Source: Nocardioides soli (lineage in GTDB: Bacteria > Actinomycetota > Actinomycetes > Propionibacteriales > Nocardioidaceae). Taken from it: DNA of 64,000 nt. Location: the NCBI RefSeq assembly GCF_014191495.1, contig NZ_JACHWR010000003.1, positions 620,501 to 684,500 of the forward strand, given 5' to 3'. Numbering within the stretch: the first letter of the stretch is position 1; the number at the start of each line of letters is the position of its first letter. Position numbers and translations under genes: made by a program. Below, one piece after another: positions 7,368-15,576 of this stretch. The notes under the pieces were generated by a model, which made no database searches, was not told the DNA's origin, and saw only the letters and a list, made by a program, of their open reading frames with translations.

Positions 7368-9106
7368 GCGCCCACCAGCTCCCGATCGCCACGCCGCGCG
7401 AGGCCGGGGCGCTCGCCCGCCGACTGCTGCGCCGGCGCCCGGCGGCGCTGACGCTGTGCGCGCTGATGTTCGCGGTCGAGGGCCTGACCGGACTGGTCGG
7501 GCCGTGGATGCTCGGGCGCATCGTCGACGTCGTCGTGTCGAACGGCTCGGCGGCGCAGCTCACCGGGCCGGTGCTGTGGATCCTCGGTGCCGCAGTGGTG
7601 GGCGGGACGGCGACGGCGCTGTCGATCGCGCTGCTGGCCCGCACCGCCGAGCCTGCCCTGGCCGATCTGCGCGAGATCGTCGTCGAGCGGTCGCTGGGGC
7701 TCGAGGCCGGCGAGCTCGAGGCGGCCGGGCAGGGCGACCTGCTGTCGCGGGTCGGCGACGACGTACGCCTGATCACCGAGTCGTTCACCGAGGTGATCCC
7801 GATCCTCGTGAACTCCGCGATCGCGGTGGTGTTCACGGCCATCGGGCTCTTCGCGCTCGACTGGCGGCTCGGCCTCGCCGGCCTGGTGGCGGCGCCGTTC
7901 TACGTGCTCGGCCTGCGGTGGTACCTGCCGCGGTCGGGGCCGTACTACCGCCGCGAGCGCGAGGCGAACGCCGCGCGCGCCGAGGCGCTGCTGACCGGCG
8001 TGCACGCCAGCCGCACGCTGCGGGCCTACCGCATGGCCGACCGGCACCAGGCCGTGACCGAGGAGGCGTCGTGGCGCTCGGCCCAGCTGTCGATCGACGT
8101 CTACCGGCTGCTGACCCGCTTCTGGGCACGCAACAACCGGGCCGAGGTGATCGGGCTGCTGGCGATCCTCGCGACCGGCTTCGCGCTGGTCGACGCCGAC
8201 GCGGTGACCGTCGGCGCGGTGACGTCGGCCGCCCTGCTCTTCCACCGGCTCTTCAACCCGATCGGCGCGCTGATCGCGCTCTTCGACGAGGCGCAGTCGG
8301 CCGGGGCGTCGCTGGTCCGGCTGGCGGGCATCGCGCTCCTGCCCGCGCCGGTGCCCGTGCCCGACGCCCGGCGCCCGGACGACGGACACCTCGTCGTACG
8401 CGACCTGCACCACGAGTACGTCGCGGGTCGGCCCGCCGTCGACACCGTGTCACTGGACGTGGCGCCCGGGCACCGGGTCGCCGTGGTCGGCGCCTCGGGC
8501 GCGGGCAAGACGACCCTGGGCGCGGCCGTCGCGGGCCGGCTGCGGCCGACGCGAGGCACGGTGTCGCTCGGCGGCGTGCCACTCGCGGGGCTGGACGGCG
8601 CGGGCCGGCCACCCGTGGCGATCGTGAGCCAAGAGGTGCACGTGTTCGCGGGCACGGTGCGCGACAACCTGACGCTCGCGGCCCCGTCGGCGACCGACGA
8701 GGACTTGCTCGCCGCCTTGGACGCGGTGGGCGCTCGGGCGGCGGTCGCGGCGCTGCCCGACGGCCTGGCGACCGCGGTCGGCGACGGGGCGTCGACCCTC
8801 ACGCCGGCGCTCGCGCAGCAGCTGGCGCTGGCGCGAGTGCTGCTCGCCGACCCGCTGGTGGTCGTCCTCGACGAGGCGACGGCGGAGGCGGGCTCGGCCG
8901 GCGCCCGCTCGCTCGAGCGGGCGGCGACCGCGGTGGCGTCCGGGCGCACCTCGCTCACCATCGCCCACCGGCTCACCCAGGCCGTCGACGCCGACGAGAT
9001 CGTGGTGATGGACGCCGGCCGGGTCGTCGAGCGGGGCCGGCACGACGAGCTCGTCGCCGCCGGGGGCGCCTACGCCGAGCTGTGGGCGGCCTGGGCCGGG
9101 CGCTGA
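7364..9106 (+). CDS. ABC exporter-fold subunit B, active Walker sites, lost signature motif
   Basis: This is the 580-aa partner half transporter, translationally coupled to subunit A by ATGA. It has an N-terminal six-helix domain (residues ~20-310) and a C-terminal NBD. Walker A GASGAGKTT (~376), Walker B with catalytic Glu (VVVLDEATA, ~500) and the H-loop (TIAHRL, ~530) are intact. The ABC signature is replaced by LTPALAQQLALARV. Together with subunit A, only one composite ATP site can be canonical: Walker A/B from B and signature from A. The neighbouring siderophore-interacting protein suggests siderophore import or handling. Drug or lipid export cannot be excluded from sequence alone. Confidence 0.9.
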   Translation: MSAHQLPIATPREAGALARRLLRRRPAALTLCALMFAVEGLTGLVGPWMLGRIVDVVVSNGSAAQLTGPVLWILGAAVVGGTATALSIALLARTAEPALADLREIVVERSLGLEAGELEAAGQGDLLSRVGDDVRLITESFTEVIPILVNSAIAVVFTAIGLFALDWRLGLAGLVAAPFYVLGLRWYLPRSGPYYRREREANAARAEALLTGVHASRTLRAYRMADRHQAVTEEASWRSAQLSIDVYRLLTRFWARNNRAEVIGLLAILATGFALVDADAVTVGAVTSAALLFHRLFNPIGALIALFDEAQSAGASLVRLAGIALLPAPVPVPDARRPDDGHLVVRDLHHEYVAGRPAVDTVSLDVAPGHRVAVVGASGAGKTTLGAAVAGRLRPTRGTVSLGGVPLAGLDGAGRPPVAIVSQEVHVFAGTVRDNLTLAAPSATDEDLLAALDAVGARAAVAALPDGLATAVGDGASTLTPALAQQLALARVLLADPLVVVLDEATAEAGSAGARSLERAATAVASGRTSLTIAHRLTQAVDADEIVVMDAGRVVERGRHDELVAAGGAYAELWAAWAGR

Positions 9107-9144
9107 GCGGGCTCCGCGTGGCACTCGTGTAACGGCAGGCCGGG

Positions 9145-10122
9145 ATGGCACGCTCTCCAGACATGACGCTCTCTCGGCTCCAGCTCCGGACGGTCGGACC
9201 GATCGCCGCGGTCGCGACGCTGCTCGCGGCCGCCGGCGCCGCCTCGGTCGCTCCGTCGTCGGCGGCGGACATCACGACCTGCCGCGGCCAGCTCCCGACG
9301 ATGGTCGCGACCGCCGACGGGCAGACGATCACCGGCACCGACGGCGACGACGTGATCATCGCGTGGGGCTTCGCCGACGTCACCGTGAACGCGGGTGCCG
9401 GCAACGACCGGATCTGCGGCGATCCCGTCGCCGTCGACGGCGGCGACGGCAACGACACGATCTTCACCGTCGGCGGCACGGTGAACGCCGGCGCGGGCAA
9501 CGACGTGGTCTCCCACGCCGGCGGCACGACCGACGGTGGCCCGGGTAACGACCGCATCGTGCAGCGCCAGTTCGGCTCCGCGCGCGGCGGCGAGGGCAAC
9601 GACGCCGTGACCGCACGGATCCACGTCGGCGCCGTCGACCCCGCACTCGCCCCGTGGGAGGCGGCGATCCCGGCCGGCGCCCCGGTCTCCGACCTGGCCG
9701 GGGACGCGGGCCCGGACCGGCTCACCGTCAGCGCCCCCACCGACGGCACGACCAGCAAGCGCTGCCCGGCGTGCAAGCTGAGGGTCGACGGCGGCGACGG
9801 GAAGGACACGGTCGTGGTCCGCGGTGTGGGTGCCCGGATCCACCTCCAGGCGGGCACCGCGCGGTTCGCGGGCACCAAGGCCCGGGTGCGCAACGTCGAG
9901 AACGTCATCGGCACGGCCGGTCCCGACGTCATCGTCGGCGACGCCGGCCGCAACACCCTCAGCGGCAAGGGCGGCCGCGACCGGATCTACGGCGGCCCCG
10001 GCGGCGACCTGCTCAAGGGCGGTGCCGGCCGCGACCTCCTCGTCGGACAGGGCGGCCTCGACGGCGCGCTGGGCGGGCGCGGGATCGACCGGTGCTTCGC
10101 CGAGCTGTCGCAGAACTGCTGA
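9145..10122 (+). CDS. Secreted RTX-type calcium-binding repeat protein
   Basis: The 325-residue product has a signal peptide (hydrophobic VGPIAAVATLLAAAGAA, Ala-rich cleavage region near residue 45). Many hemolysin-type nonapeptide repeats follow (for example GGDGNDTIF, GAGNDVVSH, GGPGNDRIV, GGRDRIYGG, GGAGRDLLVG). RTX repeats fold as calcium-bound parallel beta-rolls outside the cell. Four cysteines (TTCRG, DRICG, CPACK) and a C-terminal CFAELSQNC pair suggest disulfides. Start choice is between ATG 9145 and ATG 9163; both leave the signal peptide intact. No type I secretion genes are nearby, so Sec export is likely. The ligand or target is unknown. Confidence 0.85.
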   Translation: MARSPDMTLSRLQLRTVGPIAAVATLLAAAGAASVAPSSAADITTCRGQLPTMVATADGQTITGTDGDDVIIAWGFADVTVNAGAGNDRICGDPVAVDGGDGNDTIFTVGGTVNAGAGNDVVSHAGGTTDGGPGNDRIVQRQFGSARGGEGNDAVTARIHVGAVDPALAPWEAAIPAGAPVSDLAGDAGPDRLTVSAPTDGTTSKRCPACKLRVDGGDGKDTVVVRGVGARIHLQAGTARFAGTKARVRNVENVIGTAGPDVIVGDAGRNTLSGKGGRDRIYGGPGGDLLKGGAGRDLLVGQGGLDGALGGRGIDRCFAELSQNC

Positions 10123-10135
10123 CGTCGTCCTCTCG

Positions 10136-10200
10136 TGGTCGTCGCTGGAGGTTCCTCCAGGGCGCGGGCCACCCGAAGAACTTCCGGTGATGGCCACTAG
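10136..10200. repeat. 65-bp palindromic intergenic repeat (copy 2, reverse orientation)
   Basis: This is the reverse complement of the element at 2913-2973 with a few substitutions. It shares GTCGTCGCTGGA, GGCCACCCGAAGAACTTCC and the terminal GGCCACTAG. It sits directly before the cobN riboswitch. Its CTAG end overlaps the TAGGCT hexamer (10198-10203) that could serve as the -10 element for the riboswitch transcript. Confidence 0.75.
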
Positions 10201-10207
10201 GCTGAGG

Positions 10208-10330
10208 ACACTCACGTCTCGTGGAACAGGAACCCGGTGCGAGTCCGGGGCGGTTCCGCCACTGTGAGGCCGCTCCCGGGTGAGGGTGCGGCCGAAGCCA
10301 GACACTGGCCACGGGACCTCCGTCGAACAG
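10208..10330 (+). promoter_or_regulatory. Cobalamin riboswitch upstream of cobN
   Basis: This matches the AdoCbl riboswitch layout: GGAACAGGAACCCGGTGCGA, the paired GTCCGGGG, the conserved CCGCCACTGTGA core, and a late AAGCCAGACACTGGCC arm. A purine-rich CCAGGAGAA ribosome site and the cobN ATG follow about 30 bp later. It is expected to turn cobN-cobF-cobQ-cobK expression off when coenzyme B12 is abundant. Confidence 0.9.
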
Positions 10331-10355
10331 GGGCGAGAACCCCAGGAGAAACCAG

Positions 10356-13300
10356 ATGCGACTGGCGCTGTTGTCCACCTCCGACACCGACCTGCTCTCG
10401 GCCCGGGCCTCGGGTGCCGACTGGCTCTGGGCGAACCCGGCACGGGAGCTCCCCGACCTGGGCGGCGTCGCCCTGGTCGTCGTCCGCCTGCTGGGGTCGC
10501 CGCACGACCTCGAGCCGTGGCGAGCCGAGCTCTTCGCCGGTGACCGGCCGGTGGTCGTGCTCGGGGGCGAGGCGCAGCCGAGCGCGGAGCTGATGGAGCT
10601 CTCGACGGTGCCGATCGGAGTCGCGGCAGAGGCCCACCGCTACCTCGCCGAGGGCGGGCCGGCGAACCTCGCCCAGCTGCACGCCTTCCTCTCCGACACG
10701 GTGCTGCTCACCGGTGAGGGCTTCGAGCCGCCGGCGGTGGTGCCGGGCTGGGGCTTTGCTCGTCGGGAGGGTGGTTTCGAGACAGGCGCTAGCGCGCCTT
10801 CCTCAACCATCGAGACGGTGGTTGAGGTGCGAGGGCCGCTAGGCCCAAGCCTCGAAACCACCGCAGCCCTACCGCGCGTCGGCGTGCTCTACTACCGCGC
10901 CCACGAGATCAGCGGCAACGACGCCTTCGCGCACGCCTTGGCCGACGCGATCGACGCGACCGGCGAGGCCGTCGGCGTACCCGTCTTCGCGGGCAGCCTG
11001 CGGTCGGCGCCCGACGAGCTGTACGACGCGCTCGGCACGTTCGACGCGCTCGTCGTGACCGTGCTCGCGGCCGGCGGCAGCAGGCCGGCCGGGGCGAGCG
11101 CCGGGGGAGACGACGAGGCGTGGGACGTCGAGCGACTGCGGCGCCTCGACATCCCCGTACTGCAAGGGCTCTGCCTGACGACCAGTCGGGAGGAGTGGGA
11201 GGCCTCCGACGACGGCGTCACCCCGCTCGACTCGGCGACCCAGATCGCGATCCCGGAGTTCGACGGGCGGATCATCACTGCGCCGTTCTCCTTCAAGGAG
11301 GTCGACGCCGACGGACTGCCCCGCTACGTGGCCGACCCCGAGAGGTGCGCCCGCGTGGCGGGGATCGCGGTCAACCACGCGCGGCTGCGGCATATCCCGA
11401 ACGCCGAGAAGCGGATCGCGCTGATGCTCTCGGCGTACCCGACGAAGCACTCGCGGGTCGGCAACGCCGTCGGCCTCGACACGCCGGTGAGCGCGGTGCG
11501 ACTGCTGCGCCGGATGCGGTCCGCCGGGTACGACGTCGGTGACGTGCCGGGGCTCGACCTCGCCGATGACACCGAGGCCGGCGACGCGCTCATCCACTCG
11601 CTGATCGCCGCGGGCGGCCAGGACGAGGAGTGGCTGACCAGCGCCCAGCTCACCGACGCGCACGTGCGCATCACCCGGGCGGAGTACGACGCGTGGACCG
11701 CCGACGTGCCGGCGCCGTTGATGGACGCGATGGTCGAGGCGTGGGGCGAGTCGCCCGGGCGGCTCTTCGTCAACGATGCCGGGGAGATCGTGCTCGCCAC
11801 CATCCAGGCGGGCAACGTGGTGCTGCTGATCCAGCCGCCGCGCGGGTTCGGCGAGAACCCGGTCGCGATCTACCACGACCCGGATCTGGCACCCTCGCAC
11901 CACTACCTCGCGGCGTACAAGTGGGTCGAGCACGGCTTCCGCGCGCACGCCGTCGTGCACCTCGGCAAGCACGGCTCCATGGAGTGGCTGCCGGGCAAGA
12001 ACGCCGCCCTGTCGGCCTCCTGCGCGACCGACGCGGCGATCGGCAACCTGCCGCTCGTCTACCCGTTCCTCGTCAACGATCCGGGCGAGGGCGCACAGGC
12101 CAAGCGCCGAGCCCACGCGACGATCGTCGACCACCTGGTGCCGCCGATGGCTCGGGCGGAGACGTACGGCGACATCGCGCGCCTGGAGCAGCTGCTCGAC
12201 GAGCACGCCAACATCGCCGCGATGGATCCGGCCAAGCTGCCGGCGGTGCGCGGCGAGATCTGGCAGCTCATGCACGCCGCCGAGATGCACCGCGACCTCG
12301 GGCTCGACGAACGTCCCGAGGACGACGACTTCGACGACTTCCTGCTCCACGTCGACGGCTGGCTGTGCGAGATCAAGGACGCCCAGATCCGCGACGGGCT
12401 GCACATCCTCGGGCAGGCGCCGTCCGGCGAGGCTCGCGTCAACCTCGTGCTCGCGATCCTGCGGGCCGCGCAGGTCTGGGGCGGTGAGGCCAACGCCGTA
12501 CCCGGGCTGCGGATGGCGCTCGGCCTCAAGGAGGGCGAGTCGGTGACCGCGGTCGACGCCATCGAGCAGCAGGCGCGCGAGCTGGTGCAGCGGATGGAGG
12601 AGGCCGACTGGTCACCGGCCGCCGCGACCGGGCTGCACGACGACCCCGAAGTGCAGCGGGTGCTGCGCTTCGCGGCCGACCAGGTCGTGCCCCGGCTGCG
12701 GCGTACGACCGACGAGCTGGACGCCGTGCTGCACGCGCTCGACGGCGGCTTCGTGCCCGCCGGACCGTCGGGCTCGCCGCTGCGCGGCCTGGTCAACGTG
12801 CTGCCGACCGGCCGCAACTTCTACACGGTCGACCCGCGGGCGGTGCCGTCGCGACTGGCCTGGCAGACCGGGCAGGCGATGGCCGACTCGCTGCTCCAGC
12901 GCTACGTGGACGAGACCGGCGACTACCCGTCGTCGGTGGGCCTCTCGGTGTGGGGCACATCCGCGATGCGCACCTCGGGCGACGATGTGGCGGAGGTGCT
13001 CGCGCTGCTCGGCGTACGCCCGGAGTGGGATGAGATGTCGCGGCGGGTCAGCGACCTGCGCGTCGTGCCCCTCGACGAGCTCGGCCGGCCGCGCATCGAC
13101 GTGACCGTGCGGATCTCGGGCTTCTTCCGCGACGCCTTCCCGCACGTGGTTGCGATGCTCGACGACGCCGTGCGGCTGGTGGCCGGGCTCGACGAGCCCG
13201 ACGACCGCAACTTCGTGCGCGCCCACGCCCGCGCCGACCTCGCCGCCCACGGCGACGAGCGGCGGGCCACGACCCGCATCTTCGGCAGCAAGCCGGGGTC

Positions 13301-13994
13301 GTACGGCGCGGGCATCCTGCAGGTCATCGAGTCCGGGTCGTGGCGCTCCGACGAGGACCTCGCCGAGGTCTACACGGCGTGGGGCGGCTTCGCCTACGGG
13401 CGCGACCTCGACGGCGCACCGGCCGCCGACGACATGCGCACGGCGTACCGCCGGATCAAGGTGGCCGCCAAGAACGTCGACACCCGTGAGCACGACATCG
13501 CCGACAGCGACGACTACTTCCAGTACCACGGCGGCATGGTCGCGACGGTGCGCGCGCTCACGGGCGCGGATCCGAAGGCGTACGTCGGCGACTCGACCTC
13601 GCCCGATGCGGTCCGGACTCGCACGCTCCAGGAGGAGACCAACCGGGTCTTCCGGGCGCGGGTGGTCAACCCGCGCTGGATCTCGGCGATGCAGCGGCAC
13701 GGCTACAAGGGCGCGTTCGAGCTCGCGGCGACCGTCGACTACCTCTTCGGCTTCGACGCGACGGCCGGGGTGGTCCACGACTGGATGTACGAGTCGCTGG
13801 CCCGGGAGTACGTGCTCGACGAGACCAATCGCGAGTTCATGGGCCGCTCCAACCCGTGGGCGCTGCGCGGGATCGTGGAGCGGTTGCACGAGGCGGCCGA
13901 CCGTGGCTTGTGGGAGTCGCCCGACCCGGACACCCTTGCTGCCATGCAGCAGGTGTACCTCGAGCTCGAGGGCGATCTGGAGGACCGCGGGTGA
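10356..13994 (+). CDS. cobN: Cobaltochelatase large subunit CobN with an in-frame repeat insertion
   Basis: The 1212-aa product is the aerobic-pathway cobaltochelatase subunit that inserts Co2+ into hydrogenobyrinic acid a,c-diamide, together with an AAA+/vWA partner (the ChlI-ChlD fusion at 25583-27601). Family regions are recognisable: the N-terminal ALLSTSDTDLLSARASGADW, the central AVVHLGKHGSMEWLPGKN, and the C-terminal GATVDYLFGFDATAG-like segment. Between residues ~138 and 169 lies a 31-residue segment (GGFETGASAPSST...) encoded entirely by a 93-bp dispersed palindromic repeat pair. It interrupts a surface region between VVPGWG and VGVLYYRAHEISGN. The gene is preceded by a cobalamin riboswitch. 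Confidence 0.95.
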   Translation: MRLALLSTSDTDLLSARASGADWLWANPARELPDLGGVALVVVRLLGSPHDLEPWRAELFAGDRPVVVLGGEAQPSAELMELSTVPIGVAAEAHRYLAEGGPANLAQLHAFLSDTVLLTGEGFEPPAVVPGWGFARREGGFETGASAPSSTIETVVEVRGPLGPSLETTAALPRVGVLYYRAHEISGNDAFAHALADAIDATGEAVGVPVFAGSLRSAPDELYDALGTFDALVVTVLAAGGSRPAGASAGGDDEAWDVERLRRLDIPVLQGLCLTTSREEWEASDDGVTPLDSATQIAIPEFDGRIITAPFSFKEVDADGLPRYVADPERCARVAGIAVNHARLRHIPNAEKRIALMLSAYPTKHSRVGNAVGLDTPVSAVRLLRRMRSAGYDVGDVPGLDLADDTEAGDALIHSLIAAGGQDEEWLTSAQLTDAHVRITRAEYDAWTADVPAPLMDAMVEAWGESPGRLFVNDAGEIVLATIQAGNVVLLIQPPRGFGENPVAIYHDPDLAPSHHYLAAYKWVEHGFRAHAVVHLGKHGSMEWLPGKNAALSASCATDAAIGNLPLVYPFLVNDPGEGAQAKRRAHATIVDHLVPPMARAETYGDIARLEQLLDEHANIAAMDPAKLPAVRGEIWQLMHAAEMHRDLGLDERPEDDDFDDFLLHVDGWLCEIKDAQIRDGLHILGQAPSGEARVNLVLAILRAAQVWGGEANAVPGLRMALGLKEGESVTAVDAIEQQARELVQRMEEADWSPAAATGLHDDPEVQRVLRFAADQVVPRLRRTTDELDAVLHALDGGFVPAGPSGSPLRGLVNVLPTGRNFYTVDPRAVPSRLAWQTGQAMADSLLQRYVDETGDYPSSVGLSVWGTSAMRTSGDDVAEVLALLGVRPEWDEMSRRVSDLRVVPLDELGRPRIDVTVRISGFFRDAFPHVVAMLDDAVRLVAGLDEPDDRNFVRAHARADLAAHGDERRATTRIFGSKPGSYGAGILQVIESGSWRSDEDLAEVYTAWGGFAYGRDLDGAPAADDMRTAYRRIKVAAKNVDTREHDIADSDDYFQYHGGMVATVRALTGADPKAYVGDSTSPDAVRTRTLQEETNRVFRARVVNPRWISAMQRHGYKGAFELAATVDYLFGFDATAGVVHDWMYESLAREYVLDETNREFMGRSNPWALRGIVERLHEAADRGLWESPDPDTLAAMQQVYLELEGDLEDRG
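10770..10862. repeat. Pair of palindromic repeats inserted in frame in cobN
   Basis: Two inverted modules, 10773-10808 (GGTTTCGAGACAGG...CCTCAACC) and 10817-10862 (GGTGGTTGAGGTGCG...CTCGAAACCACC), are joined head to head. The outer ends GGTGGTTTCGAG and CTCGAAACCACC are exact complements. Total length is 93 bp (31 codons), so the cobN frame is kept. The same modules occur in cobB and in several intergenic regions. Confidence 0.88.
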
Positions 13995-14010
13995 GCGCGT
14001 CGGTGCGGAG

Positions 14011-14136
14011 CGGCGGTGAGCCAGCAACCTTCTCGTCGTCCAGATCGGTTGCCTGCTCACCGCCGCGCGGTGCGACGACCGGGCAGCGGTGCGTGAGCAA
14101 CCTCTTCGTCGTCCAGAACGGTTGCCTGCTCACCGC
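14011..14136. repeat. Two copies of a hairpin repeat between cobN and cobF
   Basis: Copy 1 (14011-14064) has arms CGGCGGTGAGCCAGCAACC and GGTTGCCTGCTCACCGCCG around a CGTCGTCCAGATC loop. Copy 2 (14093-14136) has GTGAGCAACC and GGTTGCCTGCTCACCGCC around CGTCGTCCAGAAC. The two are clearly duplicates. They fill the only gap inside the cobN-cobK unit and could attenuate, terminate or stabilise the mRNA. Confidence 0.75.
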
Positions 14137-14160
14137 CGGGCGCACGGCCGGACGGACGCC

Positions 14161-14928
14161 GTGAAGCGGGTCCGCGTGATCGGCGTCGGCCCGGGCGACC
14201 CCGACCTGGTCACGCTGGAGGCGGTGCGCGCGCTGCGCGAGGTCGACTACTTCGTGGTGACCGACAAGTCCGGTCGGGGCGGCATGCCCGACCCGCTGGT
14301 TCACGCCCGCGAGCGGCTGCTCGACCGGCACCTGGGCCGCGAGCCGGTCGTCGTGCGCGTCGATGACCCCGAGCGGGAGCGGCGGCCCGACCGGACCGCC
14401 ACCCAGGAGCAGTACGACGCGGCCGTCGCGCAGTGGCACGAGGCGCGGCAGGAGGCGTTCGCGCAGGCGCTGGAGTCGCGAGCGGGGGAGGCCGGCTTCC
14501 TGGTGTGGGGCGACCCGGCGTTCTACGACTCGACGATCCGGATCCTCCAGTCGCTGCAGGAGCGGGGCCGCCTCGACCTGGTCCTCGACGTGATCCCGGG
14601 CATCTCCAGCATCCAGCTGCTGGCCGCGCGGCACCGCATCGTGCTGCACGAGGTCGGCCACGCACTGCACGTGACCAGCGGCCGACGGCTTCAGGAGGCG
14701 GTCGAGCAGGGGCAGGACAACGTCGTCGTCATGCTCAACCGGGTCATCGAGCTGCCCGGGCTGGACGACTGGTCGATCTGGTGGGGCGGCAACCTCGGCA
14801 CCCCGGTCGAGGAGCTGGTCGTCGGCCGCGTCGGCGACGTGCTGCCCGAGATCGATGCCGCTCGTGAGCGGCTGCGGACGGCGGCCGGCTGGGTGATGGA
14901 CATCTTCCTGCTGAGGCGGGACGCCTGA
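14161..14928 (+). CDS. cobF: Precorrin-6A synthase (deacetylating) CobF
   Basis: This is a 255-aa tetrapyrrole methyltransferase (CbiE/CbiF/SUMT fold) that methylates C-1 with loss of acetate, making precorrin-6A; this is a hallmark of the aerobic pathway. The SAM-binding motif GVGPGDPDLVTLEAVRAL lies at the N-terminus. The CobF-type VWGDPAFYDSTIRIL segment is in the middle and VIPGISSIQLLAARH follows. The start GTG at 14161 gives homology from residue 2; the frame extends upstream into the hairpin repeats and that part is not coding. It overlaps the next gene as TGATG. Confidence 0.93.
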   Translation: MKRVRVIGVGPGDPDLVTLEAVRALREVDYFVVTDKSGRGGMPDPLVHARERLLDRHLGREPVVVRVDDPERERRPDRTATQEQYDAAVAQWHEARQEAFAQALESRAGEAGFLVWGDPAFYDSTIRILQSLQERGRLDLVLDVIPGISSIQLLAARHRIVLHEVGHALHVTSGRRLQEAVEQGQDNVVVMLNRVIELPGLDDWSIWWGGNLGTPVEELVVGRVGDVLPEIDAARERLRTAAGWVMDIFLLRRDA

Positions 14929-15455
14929 TGGTCCGCCCGCCCGCGCACACCGTGCTCGTCGTACCGGTGCCGGAGCTGGAGCGCTTCGTGCGCGAGCGCA
15001 CCGAGCACTACGACGCGTCGTTCCTCTCGGCCGACCCGGCGTTCGTGCACGCGCACATCACGGTGCTCGGCCCGTTCCTGCCCGCGCCGTCCGCCGCCGA
15101 CCTCGACCTGGTCGCGGCGATCGCGGCCGGTGTGCCGGCGTTCGACTTCCGCCTGGAGCGGCTGGGCGAGTTCCCCGACGGGATCATCCACCTGTTGCCC
15201 GACCCCGACACGTCCTTCCGCGAGCTGACCCGGCGGCTCGTCGCGGCGTTCCCGCAGTGCCCGCCGTACGGCGGCGCCTTCCCGGAGCCGATCCCGCACC
15301 TGACGCTCGACCAGCGCGCCGCAGGCATCGACCCGGAGTCCGTGCGCGCCGCACTCGGCGCCGAGCTCCCCGCGCGCTGTCGGGCCGACCGGATCGCGCT
15401 GCACCGCTACGCCAACCACGACTGCCGCGTCCTGGCTGACTGGAAGCTCGCATGA
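14928..15455 (+). CDS. 2H phosphoesterase / 2'-5' RNA ligase family protein
   Basis: The 175-residue protein carries the two HxT motifs of the 2H superfamily (HAHITVLGPF near residue 40 and PHLTLDQ near residue 125). These place it with cyclic phosphodiesterases and 2'-5' RNA ligase-like enzymes acting on RNA termini or nucleotide cyclic phosphates. Its start codon overlaps the cobF stop, so it is co-translated with cobalamin genes. No cobalamin role is known for this family. It might be a passenger or act on a nucleotide by-product. Confidence 0.85.
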   Translation: MVRPPAHTVLVVPVPELERFVRERTEHYDASFLSADPAFVHAHITVLGPFLPAPSAADLDLVAAIAAGVPAFDFRLERLGEFPDGIIHLLPDPDTSFRELTRRLVAAFPQCPPYGGAFPEPIPHLTLDQRAAGIDPESVRAALGAELPARCRADRIALHRYANHDCRVLADWKLA

Positions 15456-15576
15456 AGGCCGTCGTCGACACGGCGCACCGTTCGCCTCACGTGTCACAGT
15501 GCTCAGGGACAGCCCTCGGTTCACCGGGTATTCCCGCGCGCCCTGACCCCGCCCGCCTCCGACCGGTCGAGCTCCC

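Noticed and set aside
5599..7842. 747-aa minus-strand ORF opposite the ABC transporter
   Set aside because: Antisense shadow of conserved ABC motifs; no recognisable domain.
15456..15576. Possible sixth cobalamin riboswitch before cobQ
   Set aside because: The conserved CACTGT core and the GCCAG arm are missing; only scattered C/G-rich matches occur.
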